In this document: one piece after another, positions 10,601-23,600 of the stretch
Layout: each line of letters starts with the position of its first letter
Position numbering within the stretch: the stretch's first letter is position 1
Assembly (NCBI GenBank): GCA_038277395.1
Contig: CM076189.1
Coordinates: 235,787,918-235,851,917 of the forward strand
Source of the DNA: Dryocosmus kuriphilus
Taxonomy: Eukaryota > Arthropoda > Insecta > Hymenoptera > Cynipidae
DNA: 64,000 nucleotides
Direction of reading: 5' to 3'
The notes under the pieces: model-generated
Told to the model about the DNA's origin: nothing
Seen by the model: the letters and a program-made list of their open reading frames with translations, nothing else
Databases searched by the model: none
Translations under genes and position numbers: made by a program

Positions 10601-13600
10601 TTTTTAATCTATTAAGTTTTTAAAAGCTTCCAAATTTTTGTTCACTCTGGATAGATTAAAAAGATCTAAGTTTTTAAATATAATTATAATTGTTTTTTTT
10701 ATAACACACTTACACTATCCTATGTTTTACTAGGTTAAAGTAAAGAATACGGGACCCCTTATTTTAAACGGAAGGGCTGCAATGGCTGCAGGAAAGGATG
10801 ACTACTCATCTAATGAAGAGGATGAGGACGATTTTCAGGGGCATAAATTTCAGAGGCATCGCGAAGACCGGGCAGATACAATGAAAATGTTTTTAGAGAG
10901 TAAGTTTTTTTTTTTTTTTGTGAAGTGAGTTAATCTGAGTTGTATTAAATAAATTATTCCTTATTAACAATTTACTAATTATTATTTACTGTTCAGGTGG
11001 ATGTATACCTGACCCTGCAATGATTCATGCTGCAAGAAAACAGAGGCAAAAGGCTCGAGAATTAGGAACTGACTATATTCCTATCCAGGAGAAGAGGTAT
11101 CAAATGAGCCGGGTTATTTCCTAGAATTTTATTCAGTAAACCCCGAAATAAGTGTTAATTCTGGGATATTTTATTGCAGTGAAACGAAAGGAAAATCGAG
11201 ATTAATCAGAGAAGAGGATCACGATAGGAGCGATGATGATTCTGAAGATAGGCTTGATATGTTGGTTAGCACCGAAGCTCGTGATAAAGAGAAAAGGAGA
11301 GAGAAGCAATCTTTGCTTCACAAGTTACGAAAAATTGTAAGTGGATTCTTCTATATTTATTCAGAGTATCCGGAAAAGAAATTTGTCAAATGCCCCAATT
11401 AATAATCGAGAATTTTTCTACAAGATTTGACAGATGTTTTACAATTAATTTTTTATTTGCAGTTTCAGATGATGAGGAAAGCGAGCATGGTAACGGGGAA
11501 GAGGAATGGGAAGCTCAACAGTTTAGAAAAGGTGTGACTGGAGCTCAGGTATGTTTCAGTTGAAATTGTATTAAAAATTTGCTGAGATAATAAGCAAGTC
11601 ATAAGAGAGTCCTGGTGGCTCAGTCGATAGTGTGTCAGGCTTCCGAACAGGAAGTCTGAGGTTCAGACAATGTGCCAGTACCAATGGAAATTTTTCTATG
11701 TATTTTTACCGGGGCTTTGGTGCTTCGGAACTCACCATAAACTCTAGAACCCCTCAAAAGAAGTTAGTGACTTCCCAGGGAACAGGATCCATGTCGAGGA
11801 AAAATTGCTTGGGGGGTCACTAGTCGACTTTGAGTCTATCGCTCGGTGGTCGCTGGTCGATTGTACCTACATTACACACTAGGGTAGTGTGACGAATGTG
11901 GACATTTAACTGGATGACCTCATAAGGACTGCTCCTCCAAACCCTAAACCCTACCATACTAGGTTACCAGTTCGTTTCCGGTCCACGGTGGATTTTTTAG
12001 AACTTGTTTACGTCACGTTTTTTTAAAAATCGTGGAAGTATCATGTGTTAAAATAATGTAGAATCCTGCTTATCGAAACTCTTCTGCTAGAAAAAATTAA
12101 TAACAAAAAAAATCGGAAAAAGCCTCAAATCGAACTCCTACCATACTAGCTTCGCTAGCAGCCTATAGTCTGGTTAGGGAGGCCGCCAAGATGGCATGTA
12201 CCGGAGGCTCACTTTGCTTTGAAAAGAGGCCCGTGTCCGATAGTGTGTCGTGAGGTACGCCTGGTACCCGAGAGGTATATTTCAAAAACGTTGGGAACAA
12301 CGAAAAAGCACCGAGATCGAACTCGGTGAAGGTGCCCGGATTCGGTACACTGCCTTGAAAGAAGCACGGGTGTGGCACAATGGGTTTACAGCCTGAGCGC
12401 CAGGGGGGTGCTCTTACGACCCCCGCCCCCAACATTAAATCAAATAAAAATAAATTAAATCATATACATTGATATAAAAATGTCGCATTTTTATTTATTA
12501 TTTTCCTTCAATTTACAGATCGCAGCAGTTCAACAAGAATCTCTAATGCAACAACAGTATAATATGGGAGTGGCCGTAAATTCAATGATGGCACCAGGCA
12601 TGCCGATGGAAATGATAATGATGCCAGCACCTCCACCTCCACCATCGATTCATCCACCCGATCCCACAAAAGTTGTCCCCGTCGCTCCGGAAGAAGTTTT
12701 AAATAAAATGCGGGAAAGGTTGACCATTTAAATATCTCATCTCTAATATCGTAATACCTTTATTAGTCTATTCTAATTTCATTTTTCCATGATCAGATTG
12801 CAGAGTTTGAAGGAAGTTCATCAACGTCATCAATCGAATTACGAGCAGTTACATGTGGAATTAGTGCAAACGGTGAAGGAACTGGACGAGGGAGAAGAAC
12901 GCGCACCGCTGTTAGCACGGCGCTTCAAAGATTACCAAGAGTTGCGTGGGTATGTCACTGACTTGGTAGAGTGTCTTGATGAGAAGGTGGGTTGATACGC
13001 TCTCACGTTTTTTTTTTTCTCTGAGCACCAGGGTTTTACATTCCACGCAAAAGGAGGCTTTCAATTCCACAAATTGAATTGATACCGTGCAAATATTATA
13101 CAAGAATTGGAAATCTCTTTGCAAAACAATTTTTAGTATCGAGAAGTAATGTATTGACAATGCTGGTCTTCAATCACTTCAAAAAGTTGCCGGGGGTCTC
13201 AATCTTCTCTGTATTGAACGACTTTAAATTTCCACTTCCTAAGAAATCAAGTAACACAAATTGTAGTGAAATATTTTTATTGATCTCAAGTAAGTATTAA
13301 AGAAAAATAGCAGTAACTTTGGAGGGTTTGCCGTAATTTCCCCTACTTGATAAATATTGCTGATCGTTTTGAATAAAGATGTTTTACCCTCTGGCTTCCA
13401 AAGATATTGAGCGATCTCAGCGAACATTGTTTTAACTTTGATTTCTTTGTTAGCTGCCTCAAATTCTTGGACTGGAGCAGCGCTGGTTAGATCTTTACAG
13501 CGAGAGATCACTTGAAATTATGGAGAGACGTCGTCAAGACACGAGGGATCAAGCTGAAGAAATTACCACCGCGTCAAGTCAGTTACTTTTTTCTAGAAAA

Positions 13601-16250
13601 ATTATCAAACATTCTAAAAAAATAAGATATTTCATATGGACTTTATTATTTGTTCTTATATTTTAATTGTATTCATTATTACTTGTTCTTATATTTTAAT
13701 TATATTCATTATTATTTATTTTTTGATTGTCCAGGAGGTCAGACTGTAAGGAGAGGTCCAGAAGATGATGCTCGAATTCGAAGGGCCACGGAAAGAGAAG
13801 AGACGAGCTCGACGCAGAAGAGCGAGAGAATTGGCCCCAACTTTACCGAGGCACTTGGATGGAATGTCAAGCGATGACGAAGTTACGGAACAACAAAATC
13901 TCGCTTTTAAACAAACTAAAGGTATTAGACAAATCTAAAAAACTTGTATTTTACATGCTAATTTCTCAGGCCTGTGAAGCCTGCTTATTATTTTTTACCG
14001 TTTTTTACTAAAAAGATATATTTCTTACAGAGGAGATCGATGAAGAAACTAAGGATGTTTTCTGCGATGTAGTGGATGATTTCTGTACCGTGAAAGGGAT
14101 TCTTTTCAGGTTTGAAACATGGAAATCGAGAGATTTTGAAACTTACTCGGATGCTTATGTTCCCCTGTGTATACCGAAAATCATTTCCCCTCTAATAAAA
14201 TTGCAACTTGTTACCTGGAATCCTATCATGGTAGGTTGTAATTTTTACAGTTGTATTTGATAATTTTGGTTAAATTTTTGCAGATATGTAAACAGAAAAT
14301 TCGATATGTATACTACAGTCAAATTAAATTGTTACAGGAAAGTGCCGATTTAGAAAGAACAAAATGGTATAGTTCGTTACTTGTGTACGCGTGGAACAGC
14401 AAGGAAACTGAAGAATCGCTAAGAAAAGATCCAGATGTTCGATTAGTTCCATCCTCTATAGAAAAAATCGTCATTCCTAAATTGACTTGTAAGTATCACT
14501 AATTTTTGGATTTTGAAGATCGATGTTTTTTCTAATTCTCTACTAATTTTAAATTTAAATATAATACTAAAATACTAATTTATTTCAAATTGTTTTACAG
14601 CTATTGTCGAAAAGATTTGGGACCCCATGTCTACTTCTCAAACTCTTCGTCTCGTAGGAACAGTCAATCGATTAATAAGGGATTATCCGAATATGAACGA
14701 CTCGAGTAAAATGCTACAGGCACTTTTCAATGCGATCTTCGATAAAATCCAATCCGCTGTAGAAAATGATGTCTTCATTCCAATTTTCCCTAAACAGTAT
14801 GTATTTTTTTGTAAGGATTGCTTTTAAAAAATCTAATTTATATCACTTGAAATATACTAAACTATTTTTTTTGTTTACAGAGTTTTAGATCCTAAACATC
14901 AGTTTTTTCAAAGGCAGTTTGCGATGGCGGTGAAGCTTCTAAGAAATTTGCTCAGTTGGCAAGGACTTTTGGGAGACAATCGGCTGAAGAATTTGGCATT
15001 AGGGTCACTTTTGAATCGATATCTTTTGGCTGGATTAAGAGTTTCTCCGCCAGCTGACGCGCTTTCAAAAGCAAATATGGTAGGAGTTCAATTTTATTTG
15101 TGATTTCTAAATTGGAATTTAAGCAAGTTTTTAGAATGGCCCATATAGCTTCTGAATTCTTTAGTACTTGAAAGCTTTTTATTTCAGTACTTTAAACGTT
15201 TAGTGTTTTATATTTTCAGACATTCCAGAATTATTTCTTGCACTTTTTAAAAAAAATTTCCCTGTTCTTTTTAACTCTCCATATTTATTGCAAGTGCAAA
15301 TAATTTTACATTTCCGTGAGCATTTTTATTGACAACTTTTAGAGATGAACAATTTTAAATATTGATGTGTTTAACATTGAAAACTTTTAAAATTATATAT
15401 TTTCAAATTGAACATTTCAAATTGGAACTTGAAAATTTTTAATTTATCTTTCAAGATTCTACCATTTTATTTAAAAGTGGGTGCCGTAGTTGTTTATAAT
15501 TGCAAAAATGAAAAGTGAAAATTGATCCTAATCATATAATTAAAAGTTCAAATATTACCAATTGAACAATTTTCAGTTTAATAATTTCAAAGTTAATATA
15601 TTTAAAACTGATCTATTCCTGAATTAAAAGCATTCAAAATTTAATAATATTAAGTTGAAACATTGAAATTGGTTTCAATTCAAATTCAAATTGCTAAAAA
15701 TTGTACAATTCCCAACGAAATGTTACTGGCGGTTCTGTAATTTAAATATTTTAAATTCAGCCAATTCTGATGCTCAGAAGCAGTTGAATTCAGTTCTTCA
15801 AAAAATAATTGATGTAATAATAATTAATATATATATATATATATATATATAAAGGGCATACCGAACTGGCACATATAGAACTCCTGTATTCGAAATTGCC
15901 TCATAAGAATAAATGTACTCTTTTCCTTTCGTAAACAAACTTTCCGAACGAGTCATACATAGCAAATTAGGGTAAGACGTTCAATTATTTCGTTCAATTA
16001 CCAGCAATGCCTCTTTTAACATTTGTAGCCCAGACATGTTCTGCTTCAACGCTAAAAGGTAATACACAATGGAAAAAAAAACACCTTTAGTGAGGTATTA
16101 CGTTCAATTATTCCATAGTTCTATTCTGGCATACCTTATTATATTTTATGTAATCATATAATGAAGTTTTTATCTCTTTATTTCAGATATTTTTGACAGG
16201 CTTCTGTTGCCACATTATGGACAAAGAATTACATTTATTCTTATCTTTCT

Positions 16251-16312
<62 letters not shown>

Positions 16313-16778
16313 ATTTGATTTTATATTTTGAAAACTTTCTAATTTGATACGCGTACCAAAACAAGTTTTTCAAAATTTGGGTCTCTTAAATTTATATGTT
16401 AAAAGCTTTTCGATTTTTAAACTTACTTATTTACTTCAAAATTAAACCTTATTTACAGATTATGAGTACTCTTCCTCGAGCTTGGCTGCAAGGAGAAACG
16501 ATTGAACAATTGAAGATGTTCGCCGCTTTAATTCAGCAACTGAGTGATCTTTTAGATCAAGCGAATCCGGCTCATAAGTAAGCTTTCTAATATTAAATCT
16601 AATATTAAATGAACAGGCTTTTAGATGTTTAAAATTATCAGTGCAAATTTTCGATTTATCGATAAAAGATTGAGAATGTTTTAAATAGTTTAAAGCCTAA
16701 ACTCATAATCTATTTTTTGTTTACAGTGAAGCTTGGGAATATTCGAAAGCCATTCTGAAAATAATCAAGCCTTCGTGA
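7619..16778 (+). CDS. PAXBP1: PAXBP1/GCFC-domain protein, 16 coding exons
   Basis: Exons (approx.): 7619-7790, 9485-9663, 10734-10899, 10997-11096, 11180-11340, 11463-11548, 12519-12718, 12797-12986, 13454-13577, 13735-13921, 14031-14230, 14338-14488, 14601-14796, 14881-15079, 16459-16577, 16729-16778. These give about 825 aa. The N-terminus is acidic and basic (MSMFNKPKRNIRRRHFNDDD) with the family motif LLSFGEELEE…DDGEVFKVKKSS. IPDPAMIHAARKQRQKARE is the conserved linker. A Met/Pro-rich stretch, a coiled-coil (12797-13577), an Arg-rich helix ending in SSDDE, and the GCFC domain with YSDAYVPLCIPKIISPLIKL and QLVTWNPIM follow. Family members act in nuclear transcription and spliceosome-associated complexes; that role is inferred. 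Phases agree at all junctions except a 1-nt discrepancy inside exon 10 near 13,791-13,806. Exon 5 needs the weaker of two overlapping donors. Confidence 0.88.
8365..8865. mobile_element. Inverted-repeat MITE in intron 1
   Basis: About 100 bp at 8374-8500 (AGGGCTATCATGTTTTGGC… to GGCTAGGTTTT) returns inverted at 8755-8860. Shared blocks include ATTTATCGCGGAAAATG and its inverse. The centre contains only AT-rich sequence. Exact termini and target duplication are unclear. Confidence 0.6.
10082..10345 (-). mobile_element. tRNA-derived SINE in intron 2 (minus strand), with poly-C tract
   Basis: The minus strand starts with GGCTCAGGTGGTAGTGCGC (A-box-like) and then has GATTCGAATCC (B box), the internal RNA polymerase III promoter of a tRNA-derived SINE. 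Downstream is a body containing CATGTCGAGGGTCAAATTGC. The 3' side runs into a C/T homopolymer at 10082-10115. Related pieces occur at 11,606 and 30,775. Confidence 0.75.
11606..11835 (+). mobile_element. tRNA-derived SINE in intron 6 (plus strand)
   Basis: It begins GGTGGCTCAGTCGATAGTG (A-box-like) with GAGGTTCAGACAATG in the B-box place. The same body as the SINE at 10,082 follows, ending CATGTCGAGGAAAAATTGC. It is more diverged than that copy, with a damaged B box, so probably old. Confidence 0.65.
12170..12445 (-). repeat. tRNA-like repeat in intron 6, low certainty
   Basis: On the minus strand CGAGTTCGATCTCGG resembles a T-arm/B box, and a GC-rich stretch precedes it. No good A box at the right spacing was found. 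It may be another SINE family or only a GC-rich repeat. The unassigned sequence 11836-12169 next to it shows no gene. Confidence 0.35.
15828..15851. repeat. (AT)n microsatellite
   Basis: A short pure AT dinucleotide run in the penultimate intron of the PAXBP1-like gene. It borders the scrambled vitellogenin-like fragments on their left side. Confidence 0.9.
15870..16251. pseudogene. Scrambled fragments of the neighbouring vitellogenin-like gene inside a PAXBP1 intron
   Basis: Three pieces match the gene 2.5 kb downstream. Positions ~16,143-16,251 are a direct copy of its intron 1 end plus exon 2 start (18,361-18,472), including the acceptor. Positions ~15,880-15,968 are an inverted copy of exon 2 (18,473-18,557). 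Positions ~16,003-16,057 are an inverted copy of part of exon 3 (18,900-18,953). Identity is very high, with a couple of changes per 100 bp. The two exon 2 pieces abut each other in the source at about 18,472. The pieces lie beside (TA)n tracts at 15,828 and 16,254. No protein can be made from them. Confidence 0.85.
16254..16309. repeat. (TA)n microsatellite
   Basis: A pure TA dinucleotide run of about 56 bp directly after the direct exon 2 fragment, at the right border of the scrambled copy. Confidence 0.95.
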
Positions 16779-16857
16779 ATCGACTTGCTGAAATTTTTCG
16801 AAGTCGCTTTACTTTCCTCGACTCTAAATAGTTTAAAAAAACTCATGGTTGACTTTT

Positions 16858-16863
16858 AATAAA
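16858..16863 (+). promoter_or_regulatory. Polyadenylation signal of the PAXBP1-like gene
   Basis: AATAAA lies 80 bp after the stop codon. Additional AATAAT/AATAAA-like strings follow to about 16,905, so cleavage probably occurs near 16,880-16,930. Confidence 0.6.
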
Positions 16864-16929
16864 GACACTCTGCTCTTGTAAATGCCGCATAATAATAATA
16901 ATAAAGTTACATTACGTTTGTGGACGAAC

Positions 16930-17630
16930 AGAATGATAGAATTTTGTACAGTTTGCGTTACAGCTTTTAATAGTAAACTTTTTAGAACATCGCCCCAATA
17001 ATTTTATTATGTAAATATTATGCAAATAGAATATAAACAGGACTTGGAAGTAAATTCTGCTCTTGTTATTTAAGATATTTAATTTCCTCTCTATAATTAA
17101 CTCTGTAAATTAAAATATCTTTAAAATAAAATCAAATCGATCAGCATTATCAGCACTCAGGAATCCAAGGATTTAAATTTTGTTCGATAATTTTTAAACA
17201 CACTTTTGAAAGTCGTCAAAAATGCGCTTGACCTCATAATTGAAGTATCGTTTATCAGACTGGAAAAACAGATAATAAAGCACATGTTGGTAGGTAAAGG
17301 GTCAAAGAGATCTCTTTATCTTAATCCTTCTGGTTTTTTCACATAGTGCCTCATTCTATTTGATGTGGATATTATCTTTCATTTCTATTTTTTAATATTC
17401 GATATCAGTCACATTAAAAAGAAAAGGAAAAGAAGGAAAGTTGATTTGTTACAAAATATTAAATAAGAAAGATGTTCCTAAATTTACGATTGTAAATGAG
17501 AGCGGAACATTAGACTCTTGGATTTGAATTTTATATATGTATGTACGTCACTCAATAAGATAGAGAAAGGGAGGTCATCTCTTGACTTTGTGAACCCAGT
17601 TCAGTTGTGGACAGAATCGTCTTCCACACC
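16930..17630. other. Intergenic region between the two host genes
   Basis: AT-rich with no reading frame. TATATAT at about 17,531 and TCAGTT near 17,601 are possible core promoter parts for the downstream gene, but their spacing (about 70 bp) is too long for a normal TATA-Inr pair. Confidence 0.35.
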
Positions 17631-20600
17631 ATGAGATCTCCAGGTATTTACCGACAGTTTTATCTTATAGTGCTATTTGTTTTAGATCTTTGCTAATTTT
17701 AGTTCCTCCCGTTAATTAAACTCAGTTTATTTATCGATAGGAAGTAATTTTTATAATTCTATTACCCAAGAATTGTTCCAAGTTGACAGAAAAAGTAGCT
17801 CGAGAAAAGTGGTAGATGCTTTTTAAAATGTCAAAAATTTTATTTGCAACTTTTTTATTTAATTTGATTCCGGAACAAGTCGGAACCTTTGGAATAAAGG
17901 CGAATAGTGTAATATAAGAGGGTGGCCACCACATCGGAAATTTGTTGACTCCGGGAAATGACTGAATTTATTTTTTAATTAAAAATTAGTGATTCAAGAT
18001 TATAATTCTTTCCTTTGGAACATGTTGAAGTCAAGATTGTTCAATTTTGTGAACTTAATTTTAAAATTGTCTTTAAGGCCTCTTTATACTCTTTCTACAT
18101 TTCTTGTAAGTGCAAATCATTTCATATTTTTTTAAGACAGGTTCAGAATAAATCATTTTAACTGAAGCGTTGGAAAAGGAAAGTTTAAATTTAAAAGCCT
18201 TAAAATTGAACAATTTTAAATTTAAAACACGCATAAAAAGCATAATTTCAGATTGGATTACTCAAAGTTGTATTATTTTAAGTTTGAAGTGTTTAAAACT
18301 GAGTAGTTTTTTTGTTTCTAAGTATACTAAATATTTTTTTTTCTAATTCCAGGTATAAATTATATTTCATGTAATCATATAATGAAGTTTTTATCTCTTT
18401 ATTTCAGATATTTTTGACAGGCTTCTGTTGCCATATTATGGACAAAGAATTACATTTATTCTTATCTTTCTATGTATGACTCGTTCGGAAAGTTTGTTTA
18501 CGAAAGGAAAAGAGTACATTTATTCTTATGAGGCAATTTCGAATACAGGAGTTCTATTGCCCTCAAGGGCCTCATCTTCATGGGGTTTCGATGGAATTTT
18601 GTCCATTAGGGCTGAGGAAAATTCAACACTCATGCAGGTGGAAAAAATTGAATTTCTCTGGTCGAGAGCATGATTTATTTCTCATTATTTAATTTGTAGG
18701 AAAATTATAATTATTTTACGTTCAAAAATGGCTACTAATGCATAAACTGTTAATTTTATGTAGCTACAATCAATAAGAGTGAACTCATGGAATGGACCAA
18801 ATGACGAAAAAGGAGAAAATATGGACGTCAATGGCAATCTTAAGGAACTTTTGAAACCTTTTAAACTTGAATATAAAATGGGTCTTATCGAAAATTTTAG
18901 CGTTGAAGCAGAACATGTCTGGGCTACAAATGTTAAAAGAGGCATTGCTGGTATTTTTCAGTTGGATTTGAGCAATATGGAAAAGCAAGTGGCATTCAAT
19001 TCAATTGAGGTAAAATATTTTTAAAAGTCTTTTTTTATTAATGATTATTTTATTATTTTATCAATTTCAAAATATGGTCAATAATAAAATAGTTAATTTC
19101 AAAGATTTTTTAAACTCATTTCCAGCAAAGAAAACAAGTAAATGAAGTAAATTGATGTAAGTTTTTTTAAACTAGGTGAATCACTATGGCCAATGTTCAA
19201 TTGAATGCGTCGTTACAAATGAATCATCCACTGAAAAATTGATCAGAAAAACAGTGGACCCTCGAACATGTCGAGGACATCCACACAGAACATGGAGCAA
19301 TGTTCCACAAATGCAATGTCCTAATAATGATCAGGTATATTTAATATTACACCTAATTTTTCAAAATCATTTACAAAAAAAGAATTTATCAAAATTTCTG
19401 TGAAATTATCCTTTTACAGAATCCTCTTCTAAAATCGAGTGAAAGACTTTACAGAGTATTTTCAAATGATAGTGAAATTACAATTTCATTCATCAATGCA
19501 ACCGGAGGAATTTATGTTCAACCATTTCAAAGTCTTGGAGAAGCTCAATATATATTCACTCAGTAAGTTTAAAAAAATTTACATAGTAGAACAAAATATA
19601 AATTGACTGAAAACAAAAATGATTCCAAGGATTTGTTATTTTAATTTTTAAACTGTAAATAATGTTTTTACTCAATCAAATTGATTTAATAGAATTACTA
19701 TAATTGTCATAAAAATGGTTAATTCTCTTTATATTCTGGTGAGATTCTAGATATTTACATATTAAGAGACTTATTTTTTTGTATTATACTATTTTTTTAC
19801 TATAAAATAATACTTTTTTTTTTTCAGACAGCGTTTTCAAATTTTATCTGTAACGAACATTACTGTGCCAAACGAATTAAAAAGTGATGCAATGCAAATA
19901 AGAAGTCTTCATCACGAACTTCCTGAGACTGATTTAACTCAAGGTAGAGGAGTTCTTGAAAAAGGAATTGTATTTGAAACCGTAAGAACTTTACTAATTT
20001 TTTAGATAAGTTTTATTAATTGAAAAATTCAAATTATTCCATAGAAAACTATTAGATTTATTAAATAATTTTCCATTTCAAGTAATAACTTCATTTTTCT
20101 CCAATTAAAGATTATTCAAATATTACTTAGATTTTCTCTTGTATACAAAAAGCTTGTACTGGATACGATATAAAATTAATTAGGAATTTATTAATGGTTA
20201 TTTTGGAGAGAAAAAATGCTACGCTCTATATTTTATAAGGAATGATTAAATTTCCTCAAACTAAAAAAATTAAACTAGATTGCAGTTCTCCTTGATCGTC
20301 TAAGCCAACGACTCGAAAATCCTGGATTAGATACAGAAATAAATAATTTGCACAATACAACAATATCTGTCCTTCTTTACTATCTGGAATCTTTAAACCG
20401 AGAAGATTTGCTAAATGTCTACAACAGTATTTCAGGAACGAGTTATAAAGACGAAACTGTAAGGTGCGAATAATTTAAAACAAATATTATCTTGACAGAA
20501 CGTAAATTGATTAATAATATTACTAAACAATATTTTTAGGAATATGTTTCTAGAAGCTCTGCCTCAAATCGGAAGTTCGGAGGCTGCCTTATTTGTTCTA

Positions 20601-23600
20601 GATTTAATTCAACAGAAAAAAGTGTCTGATATCACTGCTATTCAACTTTTAACTCATCTTCCATTTCATATCAGAAAATCAGAAATACAATTACTAGTTA
20701 GCTTACAGCCCTTGTTGAATTTTCCTGATAAAATTGCAACGGAGGTTCAAAATACTGGAATTCTTACTTACGGAACTTTGATTTACAAAACATGTCTCTC
20801 TTATTGTCCTTATGAAATGCTGGATGATTATGTGAGACTCTATCTTGACAAATTTACTGGTAATTAATTTCATCTTATGATTATTTTTGAAAATTATTCA
20901 TTATTAATCGTTCGTAATTCGTTCTTACATTTTATAAAGATTTTTTTATCATAATGTACTTGTTTCCAGTCAGAGATTTTTTAATCATAATTTGTTTATG
21001 ATTCGTCTTCGCTCATTTTAACATTTTTTTAACTAGAAAATATTCAATTTGAAATGTTTTAAGTTTGAAAAATTTTACTTTTAAAGACTTCTAATTTAAA
21101 AAGTTACATTTTGTATGCATTGCCTTGCAAATGATACAAATTTAATTGTGTGTTTTTTGAATTATCCGAATTTTAAGGCATATCAAATTTAAATATTTCA
21201 ATCATCAACACTATTACTTTTGAATGGTCTGTTCTTGAATTTTCATTTATGTTTTTTGATGAGGCTTTCAGGTTGAAATTCTTCATTCTCGAAGGTTTGA
21301 TATATTGAAAATTAATTATTGTTTAATGGTGCAAATTTAAAGTTGATGTGCATTGAAGTTATCACGAATGAATTAATCAAATTCGAATAATTATTTGTAT
21401 TTCAGAAAGTCAGCAGTATGAAAAAAAGATGATTTGGCTAGAGGGATTGGCGAATATTCAGTTAGGACGAGTTGTTGAATTTTTAGAGCCAATTGCAAGT
21501 GGAACTAATTCAGAATCCAGGCATCTTCGAGTTTTAGCAGCCTGGGCCTCTTTGCCAACTGCACCCTTAAGACCTGATGTGGTAAATTGAAATCAAAATT
21601 GAAGTTGAACTAATCAACGTAAAAAATTGAATATTAAAATTTAAATTAAAGTTTCTCAATGTATCATTTTATTAATATATTTCCAAAGTAAATAGAAATT
21701 TCTATACAGATTTATCCGGTATACTGGCCTATTTTGATAAATCGAACCGAGCATTTGGAATTGAGAATTGCAGCTTTAACGTTGCTCATAGTTTCGAATC
21801 CATCTCCAAGTCGATTAATTTCCCTTTTTTGGTACATGAAAGGAGAACCAGATTTGCATCTTTATAATTTCTTCTATACAACTCTGAAATCCATGGAGCG
21901 AACAAATTTTCCTTGTTATGCCCACATGTATGTCAAAAAATATTTTTTTGAAATTCTTCATTATCATCTCTTTTAATTATTTTCTCGAATGATTTAAGAA
22001 ATAATTTTATTTACAGAGGAGGACTGGCTGCACAGTTTACTCGAATGCTTCATAAGTCGACGAAAAATAAATTCATCATCACTGGAAATTATCTTTTTGA
22101 CTATCAGGATACTTATAGACACTTCGGTGCTATGATTCACGGAATTATAATTGCGAATCCACTCACTAATATTCCGGAAGTGACTTACGTTACTCTGAAT
22201 AATCATGGAAGTGGAATTAATCTGAATCATGTTTCGGTGAGCTTTGTTTCGAAAGAAGATAGAAGAAATTTTCCAGCAATAATATAATTTTAAGTCAAAC
22301 ATTTTTATTTTAAAATTTTTCAGTTGTATATAAAAGCAGAAGGATTTTTGCACACAATGACAACTTATTTGGACAGCCCGACTCGAGTCGAGGATGTTTT
22401 GAAGCAATTTAAAATAAATGAGAAAAGTATAAATCCAGCACATTTTGAAATAATTGCCAGGGTTCAAGAAAAAGCTGTGCTCTGTTTGCATTTAAATAGA
22501 ACATCTTTGGTCAAAGCCTTTAAGTGTAAGTTGGAAAGCTTGTAACAATTAGTGCATTTGAAGTATTTCTTTATTTTAGTTTGTTTCATGTCAAGCTTTG
22601 ATCTTATTCTAAAATTTAAATTGTTTAGATTTGGATTCCTTGCAACAGAGTACTTTCCATCTTTATCAAAATATGGAATTCCATATTAATCAGCAACGAG
22701 TCACTGTACCACTAACGATGGAATCTATCCATGTTACTGACTTGGGTACCAATGTGAGAATTGCAGCAACGGCCACTTCATTATTTTCCATGAGAGGAAA
22801 TTTCACGCACGTTCCCAACTCTCGCAATAATCATGTCATTTTTAGGTCTGTTTAAAATTCTTTTTTACTAATTTATAAACATTTAGAGCAATTCTAGTTT
22901 TGAAAAATTAAATTTGAAACAAACGTTATTTTATAAAATTTTAAGTTGAAACAGAAATTCAAAATTTTCAGCTACCTCATAGGATACAATTCTAATTCCG
23001 ATTAAATTTGAAAATACGAAAATTTCCAATAACCCAACTTACGAAGTCTAATTTAATATTTTAAAAAATGTAAAAACATTAGAAAATATAAACAAAGACT
23101 ACGAAAAATTTTAAGCTCTTTCAATTTGAATTTTTCTATTTCAGAACTTCGATTCATGGAACACAGATTATTGAAAATTACAATCCTTTGACAGATTTGT
23201 GGTATGGAGCAGAACGGGCCCAATCAATTCACGGGTACTTGCCGATAAATGTCACTTTTGGACTTCAAGAGAAACTTTTTGTCTCCTATAATACTCCAGG
23301 AGGTAGCATCTAAAAAAATGAAAAAGTTTTTATTTAGTTAAATAATTTGTTTACACTTTCAAGATTTTCAACACCATTGAGAACTATTTTTAGTTTTCCC
23401 TTAATTTTCTAATTTCATTTCTCTTTAAATATACTGTCTTAACTGAAATTTAGAGAGTTTAAAACTGGGAGTAACAGCACATGTGCGGACAATCACGACC
23501 ATTAGAGGTTCCAAATTGAACGAAAAATTAAAAACCATTTGTCCAAAATGTATAACGCAATACACGGTGAACAATAATCCAACTGAACCGATGAAGGTAT

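Noticed and set aside
11938..11960. CCAAACCCTAAACCCTACC, telomere-like
   Set aside because: Only two imperfect units within an intron and not the insect TTAGG repeat; chance similarity.
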